From Methanobacterium sp. (GTDB taxonomy: Archaea > Methanobacteriota > Methanobacteria > Methanobacteriales > Methanobacteriaceae): 64,000 nt of DNA. The notes beneath the pieces were generated by a model. The model was not told where the DNA came from and did not search any database. It worked only from the letters and a program-made list of their open reading frames with translations. Where the stretch lies: NCBI GenBank assembly GCA_019084405.1, contig JAHRFX010000089.1, positions 62,001 to 126,000 on the forward strand, given 5' to 3'. Shown here piece after piece: positions 44,705 to 54,376 of the stretch. Made by a program: the position numbers and the translations under genes. How positions within the stretch are numbered: the stretch's first letter is position 1; every line of letters begins with the position of its first letter.

Positions 44705-47518
44705 ATGGATAATAAGTTGGAGGTTGAATTAACTGTAAGCAGGTATATGGGGGATTCAAATAATATTGAAGGTTTTTTACTTAAATTAAGCAAAAAGGAT
44801 GAAAAATCCAGTGAAATAACTCTTGAAGAGGATTCAGCCGAAACTGAAAATAAATTAAAATCTTCTCAGGAACTAATTTCTAACGAAGATAAATTAAAAT
44901 CTTCTCAGGAACTAATTTCTAACGAAGATAAATTAAAATCTTCTCAGGAACTAATTTCTAACGAAGATAAATTAAAATCTTCTCATGTTATGGAAGCTAA
45001 CTTTGAAACAATTTTTAATACCATAGATGATATTTTTTTTGCAATAGACACGGATTTTAATTGTATTTACTGGAATAAGTATGCTGAAAATTTAACTGGA
45101 ATATCCCGGTCGGAAGCATTAGGAAAATCAATATATGGTCTATTTTCGCAATTAAAAGGGATAAAAGTGGAAGAACTATATGAAAAAGCACTTAAATCTC
45201 AAAATATCCAACGAATGGTGGATGAATACTCTAATTCTAATGGAAAAACTTTATTTGAAATAAATGCTTATCCTTCAGCAGGTGAAGTTGCTGTTCTTAT
45301 CAGGGATGTTTCTGAAAATAAAAAACTAGAAAATGATTTAAAAAATGAAAAGAACTTTTATAAATCTTTAGTTGAAAACCAAAAGAATCTGGTTTGTGTT
45401 CTGGATAAAAAGGGGAGCATTATTTTTTCCAATAAGAGCTTTAAAAAATTGAAAAATCCTTCTAATTTCAAATATCTGCTTTCTCTGGAGAATAAAAAAG
45501 AATTTGAAGAGAAATTTTTAAAAAAAATCAATCCAAATAATATTAATTTAAAAAACAACCCTGTAAATTTATCTAATTCTAAAATTATTCTGAATTGGAA
45601 CATATTGCATTTAGAGGACTCTGCTTCCAGTAAATTTCTGGCAGTGGGGTATATAGCAGATAATTACCAGGGAGAAATGGAAGCACTGGATTCAAAAAAC
45701 CGGGATTTAATAAAAACTAAGAAAGAACTACAGATTAAACTGGCTCAAATGGAAAAAAAACTGGAAAAAGCTGAAAAAACTGGATTAGAAATTTTACAGG
45801 AAAATCAAGATTTAAAAAATGAAATCCAGGAAAACATAAACTCTAAAAAAATTGATTCACATAAATTGGAGTTGGAAATTAATCAGCTTAAAATGGCAAA
45901 AAATGATCTAAATCGAGAGATAAAACAATTAAAACACGAAAAAAATCAGAATATTGTCCAAATTGATCAAAATGAGCCATCATCAGACATTCTGATAAAA
46001 GAATTAAATGAAAATAATACAAATCTTAAAAAAAATCTTGAAACTTCAGCAAAACAGGCTAATAAACTTTCAGAAGACAATAAACTTTTAAAAAGAGAGC
46101 TTGCTGAAGTAGAATTTACAAAATCCCGAACCCAAAAAGATCTAGAAGAGATTAAAAAGGAATTTAAACGACAAATAGGAGATTTAACTGGAGAAATTGC
46201 CCAGTTAAAACAGATAAATGACTCTTTATCAAAAGAATATACTTTACTGGAAAAAAATTCTATTAAAAAACAGGAATTACTTAAAAATGACCATAAAATC
46301 TTGGTTGAAGAACAAAAGAACTTGCAAGACTCTCTTCAAAATTTAGAAATCCAGATACAGCACCTGGAAAAGGACAACCAGGCGCATGAAAAAGATAAAA
46401 AAGATTACTTAAATAAATTATCTGAATTAAAGGATGCTAAAAAATCTTTAGAAGAAAATAATCTTAAAATTAAAGAAAAATTTGATAAAAAATCTTTAGA
46501 ATATGATAAAAATATTAAAAACCTGAATAATGAATTAAAAACCATAAAAAATCAGGAATCATCTCTTAAAAATGAAAAAGAGAACCTGATAAAGGATATT
46601 AAACATCTAAAATCATTACAGCAATCACTTGAGATTGATAATGTTAATCTAAAAAAGAGCCAGAAAGAACTGCTGGATAAATATTCTAAAATCAAAGAAA
46701 GTTCAAAAAAATCTCTCAATAAACTTGAAAAACAAAATAAAGAGCTGGAGAGAAGCTTGAATTTAATAAAAGAAGAAAATCAATCAATAATAGCGGAAAA
46801 TATAGAAATTACCCATAATATGGAGAAAAATATAAAAAAACTGGAAAAGGAAAAGGCAGACAATATTTCAAAATTAGATTCTATAATGAATGAAAAGGAT
46901 GAATTAAAAGTCCTTTTTGAAGAAAAAAATAAATTATTAGATATGGAACGAAAACGCTTTGAAAATAGCCTCAAATCATTGAAAAATATTTTTAAATTAA
47001 ATTCTAAAAATTTCATTGAAAATTTGTTAGAAAATATTAAAGAAAACCAGACTCAGATGGAAGAATCAATTATTGACAGTGAAAAACTTTTTAATAAATT
47101 AATACCTTATCCCAATGATTCTAAACATTTAAAAACATGTCTGGAGAGCATAATTAATCATACAATAAATAAATATAATTTAAAACCTGAAGAATTTAAA
47201 ATTGATATTAAAAGCAATGCAATAAATTTAAATGAAGATGAATGGTTGAATTTAAGTCTCATTTTAAGTGAAATGTTATCCTTTGTAATTAAAAAATCTC
47301 ATTCCCGATCCGGTGAACTTAAAATCATAATTGCTCCCTATGAGCAGGAAAATAAACTGGATATAATTACTGATTTAAAACTTGAAGTAGAAAATGATAA
47401 GGGATTACAAATAATAAAGAAACTATCCCGGAAGATGGGTGGTCGATTGCAAATTGACACTTCATCTAAAAAATTATTTGAATTATATTTCTCCTCTAAA
47501 AATATTTTAAATCGTTAA
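44705..47518 (+). CDS. PAS and giant coiled-coil protein with degenerate histidine-kinase-like end; 3' part of frameshifted gene
   Basis: A 937-residue ORF. Residues 1-30 (VELTVSRYMG; IEGFLLKLSKKD) resemble the end of a PAS domain. A 13-residue repeat stretch follows (50-95), then PAS domains near 100-210 and 225-320, a coiled coil at about 325-765, and a C-terminal domain like HATPase_c: SLILSEMLSFVIKKSHS stands where the N box should be, and GLQIIKKLSRKMGGRLQID resembles the G2 region. The conserved asparagine of the N box and the DxGxG loop are missing, so it is probably not a kinase. No ribosome site precedes ATG 44705. Confidence 0.7.
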   Translation: MDNKLEVELTVSRYMGDSNNIEGFLLKLSKKDEKSSEITLEEDSAETENKLKSSQELISNEDKLKSSQELISNEDKLKSSQELISNEDKLKSSHVMEANFETIFNTIDDIFFAIDTDFNCIYWNKYAENLTGISRSEALGKSIYGLFSQLKGIKVEELYEKALKSQNIQRMVDEYSNSNGKTLFEINAYPSAGEVAVLIRDVSENKKLENDLKNEKNFYKSLVENQKNLVCVLDKKGSIIFSNKSFKKLKNPSNFKYLLSLENKKEFEEKFLKKINPNNINLKNNPVNLSNSKIILNWNILHLEDSASSKFLAVGYIADNYQGEMEALDSKNRDLIKTKKELQIKLAQMEKKLEKAEKTGLEILQENQDLKNEIQENINSKKIDSHKLELEINQLKMAKNDLNREIKQLKHEKNQNIVQIDQNEPSSDILIKELNENNTNLKKNLETSAKQANKLSEDNKLLKRELAEVEFTKSRTQKDLEEIKKEFKRQIGDLTGEIAQLKQINDSLSKEYTLLEKNSIKKQELLKNDHKILVEEQKNLQDSLQNLEIQIQHLEKDNQAHEKDKKDYLNKLSELKDAKKSLEENNLKIKEKFDKKSLEYDKNIKNLNNELKTIKNQESSLKNEKENLIKDIKHLKSLQQSLEIDNVNLKKSQKELLDKYSKIKESSKKSLNKLEKQNKELERSLNLIKEENQSIIAENIEITHNMEKNIKKLEKEKADNISKLDSIMNEKDELKVLFEEKNKLLDMERKRFENSLKSLKNIFKLNSKNFIENLLENIKENQTQMEESIIDSEKLFNKLIPYPNDSKHLKTCLESIINHTINKYNLKPEEFKIDIKSNAINLNEDEWLNLSLILSEMLSFVIKKSHSRSGELKIIIAPYEQENKLDIITDLKLEVENDKGLQIIKKLSRKMGGRLQIDTSSKKLFELYFSSKNILNR
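44852..44985 (+). repeat. 39-bp tandem repeat inside the coiled-coil gene
   Basis: Three identical 39-base copies (44852-44890, 44891-44929, 44930-44968) and a partial fourth to 44985. Each encodes KLKSSQELISNED (one register). The identity between copies suggests recent expansion; the unit length keeps the frame. Confidence 0.92.
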
Positions 47519-47546
47519 TCAAATTAATTAATGGAAAAGGTTTGAA

Positions 47547-50069
47547 ATGCCCCCTTTTAAAGTTTTAATTGCTGAAGATGAGAATATAACTACTCTTCAA
47601 ATAAAAAAGAAACTCTTGAACTGGAATTTTCAAGTTACCGGAATTGCTTCTTCAGGTGATGAAGCAGTAGAAATGGCATTAAATACCCGACCAGATGTTA
47701 TTTTAATGGATATTATTTTAAAAGGGGATCTGGACGGTATAAGCGCCGCAAACATAATTTTACAAAATTTTGAAGTACCCATTATATATTTAACTGCTTA
47801 TGCTGATGAAAAAACTATGGACAGGGCCAGATTAACTGAACCCCAGAATTATATAGTGAAACCATTTGATGACATGGAATTGAGATTTGCCCTGGAAATG
47901 ATTTCCCAGAGAAAAAAGATGGAAAAAAAACTCCAAAAAACCCAGAACAACCTTAATCTAATCAGTGAGATTATGGAGGATTATGTGGGTCGTTTGGATG
48001 AAAATGCTAATCTAATTTTTGTTTCTTCTTCTATAAAAAAAACGCTGGGCTACAATCCCTCTGAATTTTCAGGAAAGCCTATTTTTGAATTTATACATCC
48101 AGAAGACCTGGAAAAAGATTTAGAAGCCTTTCACGAATGTGCAAATAATAAAAAATCCATAAAAATAAGAAGCAGGTTCTATAATATCCATCAGAACTAT
48201 ACCTGGATTGAAAGCATTTTAACCCCTCTTTTTAGTGATGAAGGACAATTCAAAGGGGCTATTTTTACTAGTAGGCAGATCAATGACCAGATTGAAGTAG
48301 AGGAAGAACTAAAATATTCCATGAACTACTCTAGAAATCTAATTGAAGCCAATCTGGATCCCATGGTAACTATTAGCCAGGGTGGAAAGATAATGGATGT
48401 AAATCAAGCCACCGAGGACGCTACCGGAATGCCTCGAAATCAATTAATCGGAACTGATTTTTCCCAATACTTCACTCTCCCGGAAAAAGCCATGAGAGGA
48501 TATCAAAAGACACTGTTTTACGGATCCCTTAAAGATTATCCTTTAACTTTGAAGCATGTTTCTGGAAAAACCATGGAAGTACTTTATAATGCCACCGTAT
48601 ATCGCGATAATGAAGGTAAGGTACAGGGTGTTTTCGCAGCAGCCCGAAATATTACTAAAATTAAAAAGGCTAATGAAGCTTTGAAGCTTTCGGAAAGACA
48701 TTTCAGATCACTAATTGAAAACGCCCTGGATTTAATCCTGGTTTTAAATAAACAGGGTGATATAACTTATGCCAGCCCCTCTGTGGAGAAAACTTTTGGA
48801 TTCAAAGTTCATGAAATACTGGGTTTCAATATTCTGGATTTAGTCTTTTACCAGGATATTCCCCAGGCTAATGAAGCACTATTTGAGAAATTAAAACAAT
48901 CAAAGCACAGTATTGATTTTGAGATCAGGTTCCAAAATGAAAATGGATCAGGGATGGTATGTAAGGTGGTAGCCCAAAACCTTTTAAAGGATCCCGCGGT
49001 TAAAGGGATAATTTTAAATATAAAAGATCTCACCCAACATAAAATGGCAGAAAAAGCCCGCAATGATCTTGAAACAATATACAGTACTCTTTTGAAGGCC
49101 AGTTTAGATGGGGTTATTGCTATGGATCTGGAGGGAAATATTACTCACCTATCCCAAAAAGCTATTGAAATTTTAGGAGGGGATAAAACCATAAATTATC
49201 ACTCTAAAACAATTTTTGATATTCTATCTCCCTCTAAACACCATCTCATTAAGGAAAACATGGAAAAAATCTTGGTGGACGGGTATATGCACAACATGGA
49301 GTACAACTTCATCAGGACGGACGGAACTAAATTCACAGGTGAAATGAATTTTGCACTCTCCCATGATTATCAAGGCACCCCTAAAGGATTTATATCTACT
49401 TTAAGAGATATAAGCAATCGTAAAGAAATGGAAAATCAGATTAAAAGGTCTTTAAATGAAAAAGAGGTATTGCTAAAAGAAGTACATCACCGGGTTAAAA
49501 ACAATATGCAATTAATATCCAGTTTAATTGGCTTACAGTCAGAACAAATGCATGATATTAAAACCAGAGAAATGTTTGAGGATAGTAAAAACCGTATCAA
49601 GTCTCTGGCGTTAATACATGAGATATTATATGCATCTGAAAGTATGGAAGCAGTTGAATTTTCAGAATACATTGTAAATCTGATAGAAGGATTGAAAAGT
49701 TCTTATAGTCATGTTAGCAAGTCTATTGAGATAGATATCCGTGCCAAAAAAGTATTAATGGAAATTGATCAGGCTATCCCTTGCGGGCTAATAATCAATG
49801 AACTGACATCTAACTGCTTTAAATATGCTTTTACATCTGAACATGATAACCAAAACTTTAAATTGAGAATAAATTTTTATTCCATAGGTGATGAAATTTT
49901 TTTAAATGTTGAAGATAACGGGCCAGGTTTGCCGGATAATCTTGATTTTAAAAATACTGAAACACTGGGTTTACAGATAGTATGCACTTTGGTGGCTCAA
50001 TTAGGTGGAGAGATACATCTAGATTCTTCCAATGGAACTAAATTTAACATCAATTTTAAAAAATCGTAG
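47547..50069 (+). CDS. REC-PAS sensor histidine kinase
   Basis: An 840-residue hybrid protein. REC domain 1-120 (D55), four PAS domains near 128-245, 255-375, 385-505 and 510-630, then a HisKA_2 domain with EVHHRVKNNMQLISSLIG at about 645 and HATPase_c (INELTSNCFKYAF; VEDNGPGLPDN; ETLGLQIVCTLVAQLGGEI). The phospho-histidine and ATP site are intact. The REC-first layout suggests the protein is both target and kinase in a phosphorelay; it probably works with the neighbouring REC-PAS ORFs. AAGGTTTGAAATG is its start, 28 bases after the previous gene. Confidence 0.9.
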   Translation: MPPFKVLIAEDENITTLQIKKKLLNWNFQVTGIASSGDEAVEMALNTRPDVILMDIILKGDLDGISAANIILQNFEVPIIYLTAYADEKTMDRARLTEPQNYIVKPFDDMELRFALEMISQRKKMEKKLQKTQNNLNLISEIMEDYVGRLDENANLIFVSSSIKKTLGYNPSEFSGKPIFEFIHPEDLEKDLEAFHECANNKKSIKIRSRFYNIHQNYTWIESILTPLFSDEGQFKGAIFTSRQINDQIEVEEELKYSMNYSRNLIEANLDPMVTISQGGKIMDVNQATEDATGMPRNQLIGTDFSQYFTLPEKAMRGYQKTLFYGSLKDYPLTLKHVSGKTMEVLYNATVYRDNEGKVQGVFAAARNITKIKKANEALKLSERHFRSLIENALDLILVLNKQGDITYASPSVEKTFGFKVHEILGFNILDLVFYQDIPQANEALFEKLKQSKHSIDFEIRFQNENGSGMVCKVVAQNLLKDPAVKGIILNIKDLTQHKMAEKARNDLETIYSTLLKASLDGVIAMDLEGNITHLSQKAIEILGGDKTINYHSKTIFDILSPSKHHLIKENMEKILVDGYMHNMEYNFIRTDGTKFTGEMNFALSHDYQGTPKGFISTLRDISNRKEMENQIKRSLNEKEVLLKEVHHRVKNNMQLISSLIGLQSEQMHDIKTREMFEDSKNRIKSLALIHEILYASESMEAVEFSEYIVNLIEGLKSSYSHVSKSIEIDIRAKKVLMEIDQAIPCGLIINELTSNCFKYAFTSEHDNQNFKLRINFYSIGDEIFLNVEDNGPGLPDNLDFKNTETLGLQIVCTLVAQLGGEIHLDSSNGTKFNINFKKS

Positions 50070-50155
50070 AATAACCTTCAAGCTTTGCACATTTAATCTG
50101 TTGCTAAATTTTTTAAAATTAATTCTTTTATTAAAGATACTTAAATAAACAACGA

Positions 50156-50815
50156 GTGATTAAAATTAAGATCATAGGAATTGATTTATCTGCTAAAACA
50201 GAAAATGATACGGGAATAGCCATTATTCACCATAATAAATTATTTTTTAAAACAGTATTTTCAGATGAGGAAATCCTGGCCGAGATAATAAAGGAGGATC
50301 CCGAAGTGGTGGCTATTGATGCTCCCCTATCACTGCCTGAGGGTAGATGTTGCCTGGAAAAAGAGTGTAAATGCAGCACTAAAGGGCATTTTAGGGAATC
50401 GGATAAAAAAATGAGAAAATATGGGCGTGTTTTACCTTTAACCTTTCAGGGTATGAAATTATTAACCTTTCGGGGCATCCAACTTAAAACATCAATAAAA
50501 ATGCTCAGGGGCAAAAATTCAAAACTTAAAATTATAGAAACCCATCCCCGAACATCAGCAAAAATAATGGGTTTAGTAGAAGATAAAAAAACTACTGTCA
50601 ATTCTTTAAATACATTTTTTGTTTTAAATAAAAAAGCCGATGAATTAACAGGCCATGAACTGGATTCTGCTCTTGCTGCATTAACTGGTGCTTATTATAT
50701 TTTTAAAAAATTTAAAGAGCTGGGGGATCCTTCAGAAGGAACAATAATCATACCCGACCCGGAAATCGATTTTTATACAGATATGAATATTTTTTTAATT
50801 CCTCATCTACTTTAA
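50156..50815 (+). CDS. DUF429 family RNase H-like protein
   Basis: A 219-residue protein. GIDLSAKTENDTGIAII at the N-terminus, VVAIDAPLSLPEG with the conserved acid, then RCCLEKECKC, KIIETHPRTSAKI and HELDSALAALTGAYY, all matching DUF429 (predicted RNase H-like nuclease). The start may be GTG at 50156 or ATT at 50165, which has GAGTGAT before it. Its end overlaps the convergent cofG by nine bases. Confidence 0.78.
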   Translation: MIKIKIIGIDLSAKTENDTGIAIIHHNKLFFKTVFSDEEILAEIIKEDPEVVAIDAPLSLPEGRCCLEKECKCSTKGHFRESDKKMRKYGRVLPLTFQGMKLLTFRGIQLKTSIKMLRGKNSKLKIIETHPRTSAKIMGLVEDKKTTVNSLNTFFVLNKKADELTGHELDSALAALTGAYYIFKKFKELGDPSEGTIIIPDPEIDFYTDMNIFLIPHLL

Positions 50816-51910
50816 GTTATAAAATTGCAAATCGGCTATTTTTTCCAGTACCTGGTCACTTAAATATTCCGGGGTTATGTACTGGGGATAAACAGCTAAT
50901 CTTTCTTTAAGGAGGTATCCTGATTCCATAGTTAATTTTTCTAATTCTTTTATTTCCGGCCACGGTGCTTCCGGGTTTACAAAATCAGGGGTAAGTGGAG
51001 AAACACCTCCCCAATCATCCACACCACACATCAAAAATATCTGTGCAGTTTCAAGATTGAGATTAGGGGGTAGTTGAATACTTACATCTGGAAAAAGTAA
51101 TTTGGCTACACAAACTGTTTTAATCATCTCTAAGATAGATGGTGCTCTTTGTTTTTCCATAGCAATTCCGGGTTTAGAATGGAAATTTTGAATAATTATT
51201 TCCTGGATATGTCCATATTTGTCCTGAATCCTGCGGAGTTCCAGGAGAGATTCTGCCCTTTCCTGCGGAGTTTCACCTATACCTACTATAATGCCGGTAG
51301 TAAAAGGTATTTTAAGCTTACCTGCGTTTTCTATGGTCTGTAATCTTAACCAGGGATTTTTACCTGGACTTTTTTCATGGGCGATGGTGGACATAAGGCG
51401 TTGGCTGCTACTTTCTAACATCAAACCCATGGAGGCATTGACTTCTTTAAGCATTTTCAAATCAGCATAAGATATGGTCCCGGGATTTGAATGGGGTAAT
51501 AACCTGGTTTTATTTAAAGTCTCCTGACAGATATGATGGAGATATTCCACCATATTAACAAAACCTAATTTATTAAGAACGTCTTTAACTGGTTTAATTT
51601 CTTCGGGACGCTCTCCAAACGTAAATAAAGCTTCTTTGCAACCATATTTTTCTGCTTTTTTCAAACTAAGTAATACTTTAGTGGGGTACATCAAAATATC
51701 TTTACTCACTGTATCTGGAGTTTTTTTAAATGTACAGTAACCACAATCATTCCGGCAGAGTTCGGTAAGGGGTAAAAATGCGTTTTTAGAAAAAGTAATA
51801 TATGGATGTTCTCTTTTAGAAGCAGCATCCTTCATTAAGTTTAGCACTTCTTCCCCTTTAGAACTTAATAACTTTATTATCTCTTGCCTGGAAAAAGAAT
51901 TCAGGGACAT
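50807..51910 (-). CDS. cofG: 7,8-didemethyl-8-hydroxy-5-deazariboflavin synthase subunit 1
   Basis: A 367-residue radical SAM enzyme. ITFSKNAFLPLTELCRNDC begins the signature, and C52, C56 and C59 (CRNDCGYC) bind the cluster; LMLESSSQRL and GIIVGIGETPQERAESL follow. With CofH it makes the deazaflavin of coenzyme F420. GGGGAAAATCATG marks the start. DUF2120-like gene lies just upstream and could share its transcript. Confidence 0.94.
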   Translation of the reverse strand: MSLNSFSRQEIIKLLSSKGEEVLNLMKDAASKREHPYITFSKNAFLPLTELCRNDCGYCTFKKTPDTVSKDILMYPTKVLLSLKKAEKYGCKEALFTFGERPEEIKPVKDVLNKLGFVNMVEYLHHICQETLNKTRLLPHSNPGTISYADLKMLKEVNASMGLMLESSSQRLMSTIAHEKSPGKNPWLRLQTIENAGKLKIPFTTGIIVGIGETPQERAESLLELRRIQDKYGHIQEIIIQNFHSKPGIAMEKQRAPSILEMIKTVCVAKLLFPDVSIQLPPNLNLETAQIFLMCGVDDWGGVSPLTPDFVNPEAPWPEIKELEKLTMESGYLLKERLAVYPQYITPEYLSDQVLEKIADLQFYNLK

Positions 51911-51930
51911 GATTTTCCCCTATTTAATTT

Positions 51931-52371
51931 TTAACTTTCAGCATTGGAAAATACAATTTCAACAAAACAGGGACCAATACCGCTTTTATCTTTCCATAAA
52001 ACAATGAAAAATCCTATATTTTCTAAAAATCCCAGTTTGTATTCCACCAGGAAATTCATGGACTCTAAAGATTCTTTCATTTTGTGGATTCCTCCAGCAT
52101 CAGTATCTCCCTGGATTTCCACACTATCCCTTATTTGCTCGTCCATCAAGGTTATAAGTGAAGCGGCATCATCAGAGAACATGTCTATTTCTTTAGCTCC
52201 CAGTACCTTAAATAAGCTTTCCAGTTCTAAATTCATGTTGTTGGCGTCAATTCTTTTTTTGGATCTGCCTCTAACTATCAATATTTGCTCAGCATCTAAA
52301 GCCGGTCGGGAGCCATCAAATGCTTCCATATATTCCATTACATTCCCGGCAACTTTATGAAGATTTATCAA
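51931..52371 (-). CDS. Conserved methanogen protein of unknown function (DUF2120-like)
   Basis: A 146-residue soluble protein without cysteine clusters or membrane segments. It starts INLHKVAGNVMEYMEAF and contains a basic RGRSKKRIDANNM patch. I believe it belongs to the methanogen-specific DUF2120, but this is recall and could be wrong. The TTG start at 52371 has AGGAGG at good distance. It sits 20 bases upstream of cofG. Confidence 0.6.
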   Translation of the reverse strand: MINLHKVAGNVMEYMEAFDGSRPALDAEQILIVRGRSKKRIDANNMNLELESLFKVLGAKEIDMFSDDAASLITLMDEQIRDSVEIQGDTDAGGIHKMKESLESMNFLVEYKLGFLENIGFFIVLWKDKSGIGPCFVEIVFSNAES

Positions 52372-52457
52372 AATACATCCTCCTGAAAGGTATTATGGTA
52401 AATTTGTCACTAATTTTATTCATTAAATGAAAATACTTACAAAATTAAAGGATTTAT

Positions 52458-53408
52458 TTAAATATTATCCATCCCTTCAATTTCATATTTCAATTCGCCC
52501 ATGGTGGCTACTTTCTCTGCAAAAGCATCATGTCTATGAATGCTTTCTTCATTGACCTGGCGCACGGTTACCATGGTATCATCTGGCAAAAATGAAAATT
52601 CTTTTACTATTTTATGCACCATGTTCCGCACACAATCCTCTACAAACATGGGGTTCTGGTGAGCTTTTACCACTATGGCGTTTTCGTCAGGTCTTTTGAG
52701 AAGTTCTGAAACACTGGCACTCATGGACTCTTCAATGATACGGATTAGCTCTTCTCCGCGGATGGTATGATCTTGAGGCACCTCAATCATGATCATTCCC
52801 CGTCCTCTCTGATTATGAGAGGCAAAAGAAACTGAATTTAAAACTTTTTCCAGGGTATCATCATCTAAAAATTCTGCCAGCTTTTGTTTTGAAGTTTCTT
52901 TTACTGATTCCTGGGCACAGGGACATACAGTCATACCCACAACTTCGGCCCCAATCATTTTTCGGATTAAAACATTATCCCCATCCCGGTATCCAATGGC
53001 ATCTGCCATGATTTTGGTCATTTCCTGGGATTTATTATCGGTAACTGGGGACTTTTTCATGAACATGAAGTCACTTTTCATGCTCACCTCTGCCCTTTTA
53101 GCATACTTATGTTTTTTAAGTAGGCTATTAACAATTTCTGCACATAATGACTCTACTTCTAAAGCAGTATCTTCCAGCATCTCTTCCAAAACCTCACTTA
53201 TAGCTTCTGGATTTCTGGACATGTGGATGCCTCTTTGAGTACTGGGCAGATCAACAAAAGCATCAAAAGTAGGTAAAAGTATTATAGGTCTTTTTCCGTC
53301 TCTTTCTATTTTCAATAGTTTTTTTACCCCACTTACTCCCACCCTGGTAAGGTGGACTGGAATAATGGGAATATTATCTTGTGTGTCAGGGAAGCAAACT
53401 AAACCCAA
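52458..53408 (-). CDS. mptA: GTP cyclohydrolase MptA (methanopterin synthesis)
   Basis: A 316-residue enzyme of the COG1469/GCYH-IB family. LTRVGVSGVKKLLKI, DLPSTQRGIHMSRN and VVGMTVCPCAQE with its metal-binding cysteine are typical. It makes 7,8-dihydroneopterin 2',3'-cyclic phosphate from GTP, the first step to tetrahydromethanopterin, and feeds the 7-deazaguanine pathway as well. TTG at 53408 is the start, supported by GGGGTGAAAAA. Confidence 0.94.
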   Translation of the reverse strand: MGLVCFPDTQDNIPIIPVHLTRVGVSGVKKLLKIERDGKRPIILLPTFDAFVDLPSTQRGIHMSRNPEAISEVLEEMLEDTALEVESLCAEIVNSLLKKHKYAKRAEVSMKSDFMFMKKSPVTDNKSQEMTKIMADAIGYRDGDNVLIRKMIGAEVVGMTVCPCAQESVKETSKQKLAEFLDDDTLEKVLNSVSFASHNQRGRGMIMIEVPQDHTIRGEELIRIIEESMSASVSELLKRPDENAIVVKAHQNPMFVEDCVRNMVHKIVKEFSFLPDDTMVTVRQVNEESIHRHDAFAEKVATMGELKYEIEGMDNI

Positions 53409-53438
53409 TTTTTCACCCCGAATATCCTGATAAACATT

Positions 53439-53501
53439 TTAATTCGACCATTAATCATCACTTAAATTAAAAATGACCAGAATTAATTCCAACCATTAAT
53501 A
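53439..53501. repeat. Two direct repeats upstream of mptA
   Basis: TTAATTC-GACCATTAAT at 53439-53455 and TTAATTCCAACCATTAAT at about 53484-53501 lie roughly 30-90 bases before the mptA start, in a gap of 275 bases. They could be binding sites for a regulator. Confidence 0.35.
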
Positions 53502-53683
53502 ATCCAAGTAAAAATTATCTCTAAAAAATATTTTTTCTTTATTCAAATCTAGATTAATCATTATTAGATATAAACTTTGATTATTTACGAAGGAATAAAT
53601 TTTTTTCCATGGATGAAAAATGGAATATAAAAACAGTAAATTTCATCATAAAAGATTTATTTTAGCCGGCCTCAATATAAGTC

Positions 53684-54370
53684 CTAATTTTCTAATTTTA
53701 TAAGAATATCAACCATTTTTGAATCATTAAGGTCTTTTAAATTACTTTTTAATACTACATGGGCCCCATATAATTCTGATGCCTTTTTACCTAAAATTTC
53801 TCCATTTAGATCTGATTCTGCAAGTACTAACATATTTTTTAATTTTAATTTTTCCATTTTTCGGGAAATATCATTTTTCACATGCCTTATTTTTTTATTT
53901 ATGGACTTAAGGGCAGTATCAGGTATTTTAGGATTTAATTGCAACATGTCTTCTGCATCTAGTGGAACTCCAGCTACCACGATTTGTTGAACATTCACTC
54001 CCATCTTTATCAGCATCTTCTTATAACTACTTTTGGTGGTCAGGATTATCCATTTTTTTGAAAGTTCCTTTAACTGATTTTGTGAGCTTACTTTTTCCAT
54101 TACCCCAAAATCAGCCAGCATAATATGAATATTTTCCCTGGCGTCCAAAAGCTTATTTGTAAAATCACGGGCTTCTTGAGCTGATAAACCATGAGATGGT
54201 AAACTGGAGTAAATAAAATCTTCAGCTGCAATAAGATCTTTTAAGGCTTTTTCATAGGCCTTAACATCTATAAATCCATTTTTAGCTTCTTTTAAAATTT
54301 CAGTTCCCTGGGAAGTTTTACCTGCTAATTTAATTAGATTTTCTGCTTGATTCATCCTTATATTATCCAT
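53684..54370 (-). CDS. Methanobacterial protein of unknown function (DUF2100-like)
   Basis: A 228-residue mostly helical protein starting MDNIRMNQAENLIKLAGK, with a later alpha/beta part (KKWIILTTKSSYKKMLIKMG; VVAGVPLDAEDM). I think it is DUF2100, a family limited to methanogens. It starts six bases after the HDAC-family stop with GTGAT before ATG, so the two form an operon and may act together. No catalytic motif is visible. Confidence 0.6.
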   Translation of the reverse strand: MDNIRMNQAENLIKLAGKTSQGTEILKEAKNGFIDVKAYEKALKDLIAAEDFIYSSLPSHGLSAQEARDFTNKLLDARENIHIMLADFGVMEKVSSQNQLKELSKKWIILTTKSSYKKMLIKMGVNVQQIVVAGVPLDAEDMLQLNPKIPDTALKSINKKIRHVKNDISRKMEKLKLKNMLVLAESDLNGEILGKKASELYGAHVVLKSNLKDLNDSKMVDILIKLEN

Positions 54371-54376
54371 GTGATA

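Noticed and set aside
44852..44985. Possible CRISPR or transposon end repeats
   Set aside because: No spacers and no mobile genes; the repeats are in frame inside an ORF.
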